A stretch of 64,000 bases of DNA from DASPWW01 sp963803425 (lineage in GTDB: Bacteria > Actinomycetota > Thermoleophilia > Solirubrobacterales > 70-9): the NCBI GenBank assembly GCA_963803425.1, contig CAWDMA010000001.1, positions 558,001 to 622,000 on the forward strand, written 5' to 3'. Both the position numbers and the translations under genes were made by a program. The notes under the pieces are model-generated. The model had not been told where the DNA came from. It worked only from the letters and a program-made list of their open reading frames with translations, and did not search any database. Shown piece by piece: positions 15,110 through 22,937 of this stretch (within the stretch, counting starts at the first letter, position 1; each line of letters starts with the position of its first letter).

Positions 15110-16752
15110 CCGAGAAGCCGTTCGCGATCACGCTCGACGTCGGCTCCAGCCGCGCCAACCACACCGGGAGCTGGCGCACCGAGCGCGCGGTGTACTCGGA
15201 CCGGCTGCCCCCCTGCAACGACGCCTGTCCGGCCGGCGAGAACATCCAGCGGTGGCTGTACGAGGCCGAGGACGGCGGCGAGGGCTACGAGCGGGCGTGG
15301 AGGAAGATCATGGAGGACAACCCGTTCCCGGCGATCATGGGGAGGGTGTGCTACCACCCCTGCGAGGGGGCCTGTAACCGCGGGCAGCTCGACGAGGCGG
15401 TCGGCATCCACGCCGTTGAGCGCTTCCTCGGCGACGAGGCGATCGAGCGCGGATGGTCGGTGCGGCCGCCGACGGAGCTCTCGGGCAAGCGCGTCCTGAT
15501 CGTGGGCGCCGGCCCGTCCGGGCTGTCCGCCGCCTACCACCTCACCCGTCTCGGCCACGCCGTGACGATCCGCGACGCCGGCCCGATGCCCGGCGGGATG
15601 ATGCGCTTCGGGATCCCCAAGTACCGGCTGCCGCGCGACGTGCTCGAGTCCGAGGTGCGCCGGATCCTCGAGATGGGGATCGAGCTCGAGCTGAACGCGA
15701 AGGTCGAGAACATCCGCGATGCGATGCAGGCGGGCTCGTTCGACGCCGCATTCCTCGCCGTCGGCGCGCACGTCGGCAAGCACGCCGACATCCCCGCCGG
15801 AGACGCCGCGCGGATCCTCGACGCGGTCTCCGTGTTGCGGGAGATGGAGGAGGACGAGAAGCCGATGCTCGGTCGCCGGGTCGTCGTGTACGGGGGAGGC
15901 GACACGGCGATGGACGCCGCCCGGACCGCGAAGCGGCTCGGCGCCACCGAGGCCGTGGTCGTGTACCGGCGCAACCGCGAGCGGATGCCCGCCCACGCCT
16001 TCGAGGTCGAGGAGGCCGAGGAGGAGGGCGTGCTGATGAAGTGGATGTCGACGATCAAGCGCGCCGACGAGGGCCGGATCCTGGTCGAGAGGATGCAGCT
16101 CGACGAGACCGGGTATCCGCAGCCGACCGGTGAGGTCGAGGAGCTGGAGGCGGACTCGGTAGTGCTGGCGCTCGGCCAGGACGCGGACCTGTCGCTGGTC
16201 GAGAACGTGGACGAGATCGCGGTCTCGGACCACGTGGTGACGGTCGGCCCGAACATGATGACCGGCCACCCCGGGATCTTCGCGGGCGGCGACATGGTGC
16301 CCGCGGAGCGAACCGTGACCGTGGCCGTCGGGCACGGCAAGAAGGCGGCTCGCAACATCGACGCGTGGCTGCGCGGGGGCGCCTACGAGCCCGCCCCGAA
16401 GAACCCGCTGGCGAGCTTCGAGACCCTCAACACCTGGTATTACTCGGACGCGCCGCGCACCGTCCAGGATCAGCTCGAGCCAGAGCGGCGCCGGTCGACC
16501 TTCGACGAGGTTCTCGCCGGCCTCGACGACTCCAACGCGCTGTACGAGGCGCGTCGGTGCCTGTCGTGCGGGACCTGCTTCTCGTGCGACAACTGCTTCG
16601 GGGTGTGCCCCGACAACGCCGTCCTGAAGCTTGCCGCCACGGGCGAGCCCCGAGACCGATACGAGATCGACCTCGACTTCTGCAAGGGGTGCGGGCTGTG
16701 CGTGGCCGAGTGCCCCAGCGGCGCGATCCAGATGGTGCCCGAGGAGACCTGA
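15106..16752 (+). CDS. GltD-like NAD(P)H/FAD oxidoreductase fused to a 4Fe-4S ferredoxin domain
   Basis: 548 residues in three parts. Residues ~30-95 carry a GltD-type 4Fe-4S site (CNDACPAGENIQRW, CYHPCEGACNRG). The centre is a two-dinucleotide-fold flavoprotein: VLIVGAGPSGLSAAYHLTRL for FAD and VVVYGGGDTAMDAARTAKRL for NAD(P), with AGGDMVPAERTVTVAVGHGK. The last ~65 residues hold Cys-rich clusters CLSCGTCFSCDNCFGVCP and CKGCGLCVAECPSGAI, equivalent to the delta (ferredoxin) subunit of pyruvate:ferredoxin oxidoreductase. It probably moves electrons between the oxidoreductase and NAD(P)H. The ATGA overlap with the beta gene supports a single complex. Confidence 0.9.
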   Translation: MTEKPFAITLDVGSSRANHTGSWRTERAVYSDRLPPCNDACPAGENIQRWLYEAEDGGEGYERAWRKIMEDNPFPAIMGRVCYHPCEGACNRGQLDEAVGIHAVERFLGDEAIERGWSVRPPTELSGKRVLIVGAGPSGLSAAYHLTRLGHAVTIRDAGPMPGGMMRFGIPKYRLPRDVLESEVRRILEMGIELELNAKVENIRDAMQAGSFDAAFLAVGAHVGKHADIPAGDAARILDAVSVLREMEEDEKPMLGRRVVVYGGGDTAMDAARTAKRLGATEAVVVYRRNRERMPAHAFEVEEAEEEGVLMKWMSTIKRADEGRILVERMQLDETGYPQPTGEVEELEADSVVLALGQDADLSLVENVDEIAVSDHVVTVGPNMMTGHPGIFAGGDMVPAERTVTVAVGHGKKAARNIDAWLRGGAYEPAPKNPLASFETLNTWYYSDAPRTVQDQLEPERRRSTFDEVLAGLDDSNALYEARRCLSCGTCFSCDNCFGVCPDNAVLKLAATGEPRDRYEIDLDFCKGCGLCVAECPSGAIQMVPEET

Positions 16753-16942
16753 GATTCCTGCCTCGGTCGCGGCGGGCGACCACCTCGGCCCGGCCGAGAC
16801 CGCGGTCGACGTCGATCCCAAGCGCCCCGCGGCGGCCGCGGCGGCCTCGCCCGTGAGCGTGTGCAGCGCCTCGGTCCGGTCCTCCCTGATCGCTCGCTCA
16901 CTCTTTGAGCGGCACGCCGGCCGAGCCGGGGAATCGCTGAGC

Positions 16943-16948
16943 TAGGAT
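16943..16948 (+). promoter_or_regulatory. TAGGAT -10-like box before the GNAT/acyl-CoA synthetase gene
   Basis: The box ends 9 nt before the GTG at 16958. The preceding 205-bp gap holds no gene and no clear terminator. Confidence 0.4.
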
Positions 16949-16957
16949 CGCCTGATT

Positions 16958-19657
16958 GTGTCGGGCGCCTACCCCTCGCATCGGGAGGCGGACGTCGCGT
17001 TGCGCGACGGCTCCACCGTTCATGTGCGACCGCTCCGCCCGGAGGACCGTGACGCCCTGCTCGGCTTCTTCCGCGGGCTGTCCGACGAGGCGCGAGGCTT
17101 TCGGTTCTTCTCGCCGGCCACGGATCTCGAGGACGCCTCAGAGCGCGCGATCGACGTCGACTACAGCGGCCGGTACGGGCTCGTCGCCACCGGGGACGCG
17201 GGCGAACGGCTGGTCGGCCACGCGGGCTACTTCGGCTGTGGCGACGGGCGCGCCGAGGTCGCGTTCGCGATCGCCGACGAGCTGCAGGGCCATGGGCTGG
17301 GGACGATCCTGCTCGCCCATCTGGCCGAGGCGGCGCACGACTCGGGGATCGAGGTGTTCGAGGCCGAGGTGATGCCAGCCAATCACCGCATGCTGGAGGT
17401 CTTCCGGGAGAGCGGCTTTCCGCTCGAGACCCGTTCCGAGCCGGGCTCGATCACGGCGACCTTCCCGACCTCGTTCTCGGACGAGGCGGTGGAGCGCTTC
17501 GAGCGCCGCGATGAGATCGCCGCCGCCGCGGCGATGCACCACTTCCTTGAGCCCTCCTCGGTGGCGGTGATCGGTGCGTCCCGGGAGCGGGGGACGGTCG
17601 GCGGCGAGATATTCCACAACCTGCTCGACGGGGGATTCAACGGACCGGTGTACCCGGTCAACGCGAGCGCCGAGGTGGTCCAATCGGTGCGCGCCTACGG
17701 ATCGATCTCCGAGGTGCCGGACGGGGTGGAGCTGGCTGTGATCGCGATCCCCGCCGCGGCCGTGGTGGAGGCGGCGCGGGAGTGCGCTGCGGCGGGGGTC
17801 GCGGCCGTGGTGGTGATCTCCGCCGGGTTCGCGGAGACCGACGACGCCGGCGCCGAGCGCCAGCGGGAGCTGCTCGGGGTGTGCCGGTCGGCGGGCATGC
17901 GCCTCGTCGGACCCAACTGCCTCGGCATCCTGAACACGGCCGACAATGTCCGCCTGAATGCGACGTTCGCGCCCGGGGCGGCGCTCCCGGGTCGGGTCGG
18001 GTTCGTGTCGCAGAGCGGAGCGCTGGGGCTGGCGGTGATGGAGCTCGCCGAGGATCAGGACCTGGGCCTGTCCTCGTTCGCCTCGGTCGGGAACAAGGCG
18101 GACATCTCCGGGAACGACCTGCTCGCCTACTGGGCGGAGGACGAGGGGACCGACGTCGCGCTTCTGTACGTGGAGTCGTTCGGGAACCCGCGCCGGTTCT
18201 CGCGGATCGCGCGGCGGGTGGGCGCCCGCAAGCCGGTGGTCGCGGTGAAAGCCGGCCGCTCGCAGGCAGGAGCGCGCGCGACCAGCTCCCACACCGGCGC
18301 CCTGCTGGCCGCCTCCGACGTGACCGTCGACGCGCTGTTCCACCAGGCCGGCGTGATCAGGACAGACAGCCTCGGGGAGATGCTGGACGTCGCGTCGCTG
18401 CTCGACGGCCAGCCGCTCCCCGGCGGCGACCGCGTGGCGATCCTGACGAACGCCGGCGGCCCGGGAATCATGTGCGCGGACGCTTGCGAGGCCCAGGCTC
18501 TCGAGGTCCCGGAGCTTCCCGAGGAGGTCCGCGCCGAGCTCGCCGCATTCCTCGCGCCCGAGGCGTCGGTCGTCAACCCGGTCGACATGATCGCCACCGC
18601 GAACGCCGACCAGTACCGGCGCGCGATCGAAACGATCGCGCGCTCGGAGGCGGCGGACGCACTGATCGTGATCTTCGTCCGCCCCCTGCTCACCCGTGCC
18701 GAGGATGTCGCCGGCGCGATCTCCGGAGCCGTCGAGCGCCTCCCGCACGAGCTGCCGGTGCTGGCCGTGTTCATGTCCTCGCAGCGTGAGCTGACCCCCG
18801 GCCGCCAGGGTGGGCTGCCGGTTCCCCGCTTCCAGTACCCGGAGGAGGCGGCTACGGCCCTCGCCCGCGCGTCGCGGTATGCCGAGTGGCGGGGCCGACC
18901 GATCGAGCCGAGCCCCGTCCCCGAGGGGGTCCGCCCGGAGGAGGCTGCCGCGGTGCTCGCCGAGGCGCTCGAGGAGGAACCGGGATGGCTCGGGTTCACA
19001 AGGCTGGCCCGGCTGCTCGACTGCTACGGGATTCCGATCGTGCCTTGGCGGCTCGCGGCAACCGCGTCCGAGGTCGGCGACGCCGCCCAGCAACTCGGCG
19101 GAGCCGTGGCCCTGAAGGCGACGGGACCCGAGATCGTCCACAAGTCCGAGCTCGGGGCGGTCAGGGTCGGCCTCGATACCCCGACCCTGGCGCGCGGCGC
19201 CGCGACCGAGATCGACGACGCGCTCGCCGCGGCGGGGGTGGAGCGGGAGGCGTTCGTCGTCCAGTCGATGGTCGAAACGGGCATCGAGGTCCTGGTCGGC
19301 GTGGTCGGCGATCCCGTCTTCGGGCCGGTGCTCGCCTGCGGAGCCGGCGGCGTGCAGGCTGAGCTGCTCAAGGACGTGGCGGTGCGGCTGACGCCGCTGG
19401 CGGCGCGCGACGCCGGCGAGATGGTCCGCTCCCTGCGCACCTTCCCGATGCTCACCGGATACCGCGGGGCGCCGCCGGCCGACCTCGAGGCGCTCGAAGG
19501 GCTCCTGATCCGGGTCAGCGCCTTGGTAGAGAGCCACCGCGAGGTCGCCGAGCTCGACCTCAACCCCGTGATGGCGGGGCCCGATGGGGCGCTCGTCGTC
19601 GACGCACGGATCCGGATCGAGTCGGCGAGGCCCGAGGCGCCGTGGCCCAGCGCGTAG
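16958..19657 (+). CDS. GNAT acetyltransferase fused to ADP-forming acyl-CoA synthetase
   Basis: 899 residues. Residues ~15-170 are a GNAT domain (VHVRPLRPEDRDALLGFFRG, GHGLGTILLAHLAE). Residues ~185-480 are the CoA-binding and ligase domains (VAVIGASRERGTVGGEIF, LVGPNCLGILNT, VSQSGALGLAVM). Residues ~480-650 form the next ligase domain and ~675-890 an ATP-grasp (VALKATGPEIVHKSELGAV). His445 lies in ATSSHTGALLA, the position that is phosphorylated in active ADP-forming acetyl-CoA synthetases. It could make acetate plus ATP from the acetyl-CoA produced by the upstream operon, or act as a protein acetyltransferase of the Pat type. The GNAT is N-terminal here, unlike in enterobacterial PatZ. No truncation is seen. 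Confidence 0.88.
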   Translation: MSGAYPSHREADVALRDGSTVHVRPLRPEDRDALLGFFRGLSDEARGFRFFSPATDLEDASERAIDVDYSGRYGLVATGDAGERLVGHAGYFGCGDGRAEVAFAIADELQGHGLGTILLAHLAEAAHDSGIEVFEAEVMPANHRMLEVFRESGFPLETRSEPGSITATFPTSFSDEAVERFERRDEIAAAAAMHHFLEPSSVAVIGASRERGTVGGEIFHNLLDGGFNGPVYPVNASAEVVQSVRAYGSISEVPDGVELAVIAIPAAAVVEAARECAAAGVAAVVVISAGFAETDDAGAERQRELLGVCRSAGMRLVGPNCLGILNTADNVRLNATFAPGAALPGRVGFVSQSGALGLAVMELAEDQDLGLSSFASVGNKADISGNDLLAYWAEDEGTDVALLYVESFGNPRRFSRIARRVGARKPVVAVKAGRSQAGARATSSHTGALLAASDVTVDALFHQAGVIRTDSLGEMLDVASLLDGQPLPGGDRVAILTNAGGPGIMCADACEAQALEVPELPEEVRAELAAFLAPEASVVNPVDMIATANADQYRRAIETIARSEAADALIVIFVRPLLTRAEDVAGAISGAVERLPHELPVLAVFMSSQRELTPGRQGGLPVPRFQYPEEAATALARASRYAEWRGRPIEPSPVPEGVRPEEAAAVLAEALEEEPGWLGFTRLARLLDCYGIPIVPWRLAATASEVGDAAQQLGGAVALKATGPEIVHKSELGAVRVGLDTPTLARGAATEIDDALAAAGVEREAFVVQSMVETGIEVLVGVVGDPVFGPVLACGAGGVQAELLKDVAVRLTPLAARDAGEMVRSLRTFPMLTGYRGAPPADLEALEGLLIRVSALVESHREVAELDLNPVMAGPDGALVVDARIRIESARPEAPWPSA

Positions 19658-19851
19658 GCGCTGGCTGAGGCAATCCCCGGTCCGCGCGGTCCGCGCGCCT
19701 CACGGCACGGCCGGGGCGCTGGGACGCCGGCCGGTCGGCATGAGGCAGTTCGTAGTTGGCCGAACTCCGCTTCCGCACCCTCCTCGGATGCGGCGGGGAG
19801 CTTGCGTTGAGACGCTTTGGCGAGAACGCACGAACGAGGAGCGTGAAAGAT

Positions 19852-20070
19852 ATGGACGGCAAGTCCGAGGCTGGTGCTCGGGTGACTCCCGGTGACCGGA
19901 TCGTGATCAAGGGGCACCACATGGGAGAGCACGGCCGAGACGGAGAGATCATCGAGGTGCTGGGCGACGACGGCCCGCCGTACCTCGTCCGGTGGGAGGA
20001 TGATGGCCACGTGAGCGAGTTCTTCCCCAGCGCCGACGCTCACGTCGAGCACTTTCCGCAGGGCGGCTAG
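19852..20070 (+). CDS. DUF1918-type small protein
   Basis: 72 residues from the ATG at 19852, preceded by GAGGAG 11 nt upstream. Core features are VTPGDRIVIKGHHMGEHGRDGEIIEVLG, then PPYLVRWEDDGHVSEFFPS and a histidine near the C-terminus. This matches the actinobacterial DUF1918 family, a small SH3-like beta-barrel often found beside stress genes; no biochemical role is established that I know of. The frame stays open upstream to 19756 without similarity, so the short start is preferred. It lies 68 bp before the P-type ATPase. Confidence 0.75.
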   Translation: MDGKSEAGARVTPGDRIVIKGHHMGEHGRDGEIIEVLGDDGPPYLVRWEDDGHVSEFFPSADAHVEHFPQGG

Positions 20071-20138
20071 ACACGGACCGTCGAGCTCGGCCCGCCCGCC
20101 CGCCTCGGTGTGCGCTCGAGCAAGCGCGGGACTTCAGA

Positions 20139-22901
20139 ATGGGCGGGCCGATGTCCGACACGAACGCTGAGCACCGGTCGCCGCGCGGGGTCGCGATCGA
20201 TCCCGAGGAGCGGCTCGAGCTTCTGCTCCGGGACCTCGGTACGGCCCGCGAGGGTCTGCGAAGCCGTGAGGCGGCGCGCCGCCTCGAGCAGCACGGCCCC
20301 AACCTGATCGAGCGAAGGGAGGGGCCGAGTCGTCTCAGGGATCTCGCGCTGCAGTTCACGCACCCGCTCGCGCTCGTGCTGTGGGCGGCCGCGGCGCTCG
20401 CGGTGGTGGGCGGCATCGTCCCGCTCGCGATCGCGATCATCGCGGTGATCGTCCTCAACGCCGTGTTCGCGTTCGCACAGGAGATGCAGGCGGAGCGGGC
20501 CACGGAGGCGCTTCGAGAGTTCCTGCCCCCCAAGGCCGGCGTGCGGCGAGACGGACGGCAGGTCGAGGTCGATGCGACCGCCCTGGTCCCGGGCGATGTG
20601 CTGGTGCTCGAGGAGGGCGATCGACTATCGGCGGATGCGCGGCTGATCGACGGCTCGTTGGAGCTGGACGTCTCGCCGCTCACCGGGGAGTCCCAGCCCG
20701 TGGCACGCAGCGCCCACCAGACCTCGCCCGCCCCTTCTCCGCTCGAATCCGACGATCTCGTGTTCAGCGGCAGCCTTTGCACCGCGGGCGAGGCGGAAGC
20801 GGTCGTGTACGCGACTGGGATGGGGACGCAGCTGGGGCGCATCGCGGCGCTCTCCCAGCGGGTGCGAACCGAGATCAGCCCGCTCCAGAGCCAGGTGAAC
20901 AGGGTCGCGCAGCTGATCGCGGCGATCGCGGTCGGCGCCGGCGTCGTGTTCTTCGCTATCGGCACCACGATCGCCGGGCTGCCACTGGACGACGCAGTGA
21001 CGTTCGCGGTCGGGCTGCTGGTGGCGAACGTCCCGGAGGGGCTGTTGCCGACGATCACGCTCGCGCTCGCGGTGGGGGTGCGCCGCTTGGCCCGACGGCG
21101 GGCGCTGATCAAGCGCTTGACAGCGGTCGAGACGCTCGGGTCCACCGACGTGATCTGCACCGACAAGACCGGCACGCTGACCGAAGGGCGGATGGTCGGT
21201 CGATTGGCGTGGGCGGACGGCGTCGAGCTCACAGTGGGCGAGGGCGCCAGGGACGCTGCGGCTCGGGAGCCGTTCTCGGGACTGCTGCGAACGGCGGTTC
21301 GCTGCAACAACGCCCGCGCCCGCCGGGACGGCTCGGGATGGGAGCGGAGCGGCGACCCGAGCGAGAGCGCGTTGCTCGTCCTCGCCGCGGAGCTCGGCGA
21401 GGAGGTGGAGGCCGCCCAATCCGAGCGCGCCTCGCTGCGCATCAAGCTGTTCCACTTCGACGCGCGGCTGAAGCGGATGACGACGGTCGACGTGGAGGGC
21501 GGCGGACAGCGATGGCTGCATGCGAAGGGCGCCCCGCTGGAGTTGCTCGGACGATGCGACTCCGTGCGCGGCGCGGACGGCGACCGCCCCCTCGGCCCAG
21601 AGGATCGGGACAAGGTCCGGGAGGCGTTCGAGGGCTACGCCGAAAGAGGCCTGAGAGTGCTCGGCTTCGCGGAGCGACGGCTCGACGGCGTCCCCGCGCA
21701 GGACCGAGCGCGCGCCGAGCTCGGCCTCACCTTTCTCGGGCTCGCGGCGCTCGAGGACCCGCCCCGCCCCGAGGCCCGTGACGCCGTCGCGCGATGCCGG
21801 GCGGCCGGAATCCGGACGATCGTCGTCACCGGCGACCACGGCCTCACCGCCGCGGCGGTCGCGCGCACCGTCGGGATCGTCGGCGACAGTCCCCGCGTGG
21901 TCAGCGGAGCGGAAGTGGACGCGATGCCCGAGCACGAGCTGGACGCGCTGGTGAACGACGAGCCCGAGCTGATCGTCGCCCGCTCCAACCCGGAGACGAA
22001 GCTCCACCTGGTCGACGCGCTCCGAAACGAGGGGCACATCGTCGCGATGACCGGCGACGGGGTCAACGACGCGCCGGCGCTGCGCCGCGCCGACATCGGA
22101 GTGGCGATGGGCGAGTCGGGCACCGATGTCGCGCGGGAGGCGGCGACGATGGTGCTGACCGACGACAACTTCGCGTCGATCGTGACGGCGATCGAGGAGG
22201 GGCGAGTCGTCTACGAGAACATCCGCAAGTTCGTCACCTACATCTTCGCCCACGCGACTCCAGAGATCATCCCGTTTCTGATCTTCGCCCTATCCGGGGG
22301 CGCGATCCCCCTGCCCCTTACCGCATTGCAGATCCTCGCCATCGACCTCGGTACCGAGACCCTCCCCGCGCTCGCGCTGGGCCGCGAGCCGGCCGAGCCG
22401 GGGATCATGCGGCGCCCGCCCCGGCCGCGCGACCAGGGGATCATCAACGGCCACATGCTCACCCGCGCATGGCTCTCGCTCGGCATGCTCGAGGCCGCGC
22501 TCGTCACCGCGGCCTTCTTCGGTGTGCTCATCTCGGCCGGGTGGACGCCGGGCGACATGACCGGCCCCGGGTCGCCCCTGCACGAGGACTACCTCGCCGC
22601 CACCACCATGACCTTCGCGGGAATCACGGCCTGCCAGGTGGGAACGGCGTTCGCTGCGAGGACCAGCCGGGCGTCGCTGTGGCAGATCGGACCCTTCTCG
22701 AACCCGCTGTTGCTGTGGGGCATCGCGTTCGAGCTCGTGTTCGCGGCGCTGATCATCTACGTGCCGGTGTTCCAGGACATCTTCGAGACCGCCGCGCTGG
22801 GCCCCGTGGAGCTGTTGCTACTGGCGAGCTTCCCGTTCCTCGTGTGGGGCTCGGATGAGGCCAGACGCGCGGTCGTGCGCCGGCGCGAGTCCCCGGGGTA
22901 G
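20139..22901 (+). CDS. Cation-transporting P-type ATPase (P2 type, CtpF/PMR1-like)
   Basis: 920 residues with full P2-type architecture. An N-terminal cation-ATPase domain (RLEQHGPNLI) is followed by membrane helices. The actuator domain has LTGESQPV, the M4 segment reads NVPEGLLPTITLALAVGVRR, and the phosphorylation motif DKTGTLTEG has Asp342. A nucleotide-binding domain, the hinge MTGDGVNDAPALRRADIGVA and C-terminal helices M5-M10 complete it. The ion (Ca2+, Na+, K+ or Mn2+) cannot be decided. Mycobacterial CtpF, a DosR-regulon gene, is a P2-type ATPase. The sequence GGGACTTCAG at 20128-20137 immediately precedes the ATG. ATG at 20151 is an alternative start. The gene converges on GH65. Confidence 0.92.
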   Translation: MGGPMSDTNAEHRSPRGVAIDPEERLELLLRDLGTAREGLRSREAARRLEQHGPNLIERREGPSRLRDLALQFTHPLALVLWAAAALAVVGGIVPLAIAIIAVIVLNAVFAFAQEMQAERATEALREFLPPKAGVRRDGRQVEVDATALVPGDVLVLEEGDRLSADARLIDGSLELDVSPLTGESQPVARSAHQTSPAPSPLESDDLVFSGSLCTAGEAEAVVYATGMGTQLGRIAALSQRVRTEISPLQSQVNRVAQLIAAIAVGAGVVFFAIGTTIAGLPLDDAVTFAVGLLVANVPEGLLPTITLALAVGVRRLARRRALIKRLTAVETLGSTDVICTDKTGTLTEGRMVGRLAWADGVELTVGEGARDAAAREPFSGLLRTAVRCNNARARRDGSGWERSGDPSESALLVLAAELGEEVEAAQSERASLRIKLFHFDARLKRMTTVDVEGGGQRWLHAKGAPLELLGRCDSVRGADGDRPLGPEDRDKVREAFEGYAERGLRVLGFAERRLDGVPAQDRARAELGLTFLGLAALEDPPRPEARDAVARCRAAGIRTIVVTGDHGLTAAAVARTVGIVGDSPRVVSGAEVDAMPEHELDALVNDEPELIVARSNPETKLHLVDALRNEGHIVAMTGDGVNDAPALRRADIGVAMGESGTDVAREAATMVLTDDNFASIVTAIEEGRVVYENIRKFVTYIFAHATPEIIPFLIFALSGGAIPLPLTALQILAIDLGTETLPALALGREPAEPGIMRRPPRPRDQGIINGHMLTRAWLSLGMLEAALVTAAFFGVLISAGWTPGDMTGPGSPLHEDYLAATTMTFAGITACQVGTAFAARTSRASLWQIGPFSNPLLLWGIAFELVFAALIIYVPVFQDIFETAALGPVELLLLASFPFLVWGSDEARRAVVRRRESPG

Positions 22902-22919
22902 GCGGCGAGTCGGTTGGCA

Positions 22920-22935
22920 GGGCGAGCGCGCGCCC
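22920..22935. terminator. Short hairpin between convergent ATPase and GH65 genes
   Basis: GGGCG and CGCCC flank a 6-nt loop in the 36-bp gap between the two stop codons. It could end transcription from either side, but there is no T-run. Confidence 0.25.
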
Positions 22936-22937
22936 GG

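Noticed and set aside
16631..16945. Open frames on both strands over the gap after the oxidoreductase operon
   Set aside because: Translations are low-complexity Arg/Pro/Ala with no ribosome-binding site or recognisable motif, so the 205-bp gap is treated as non-coding.
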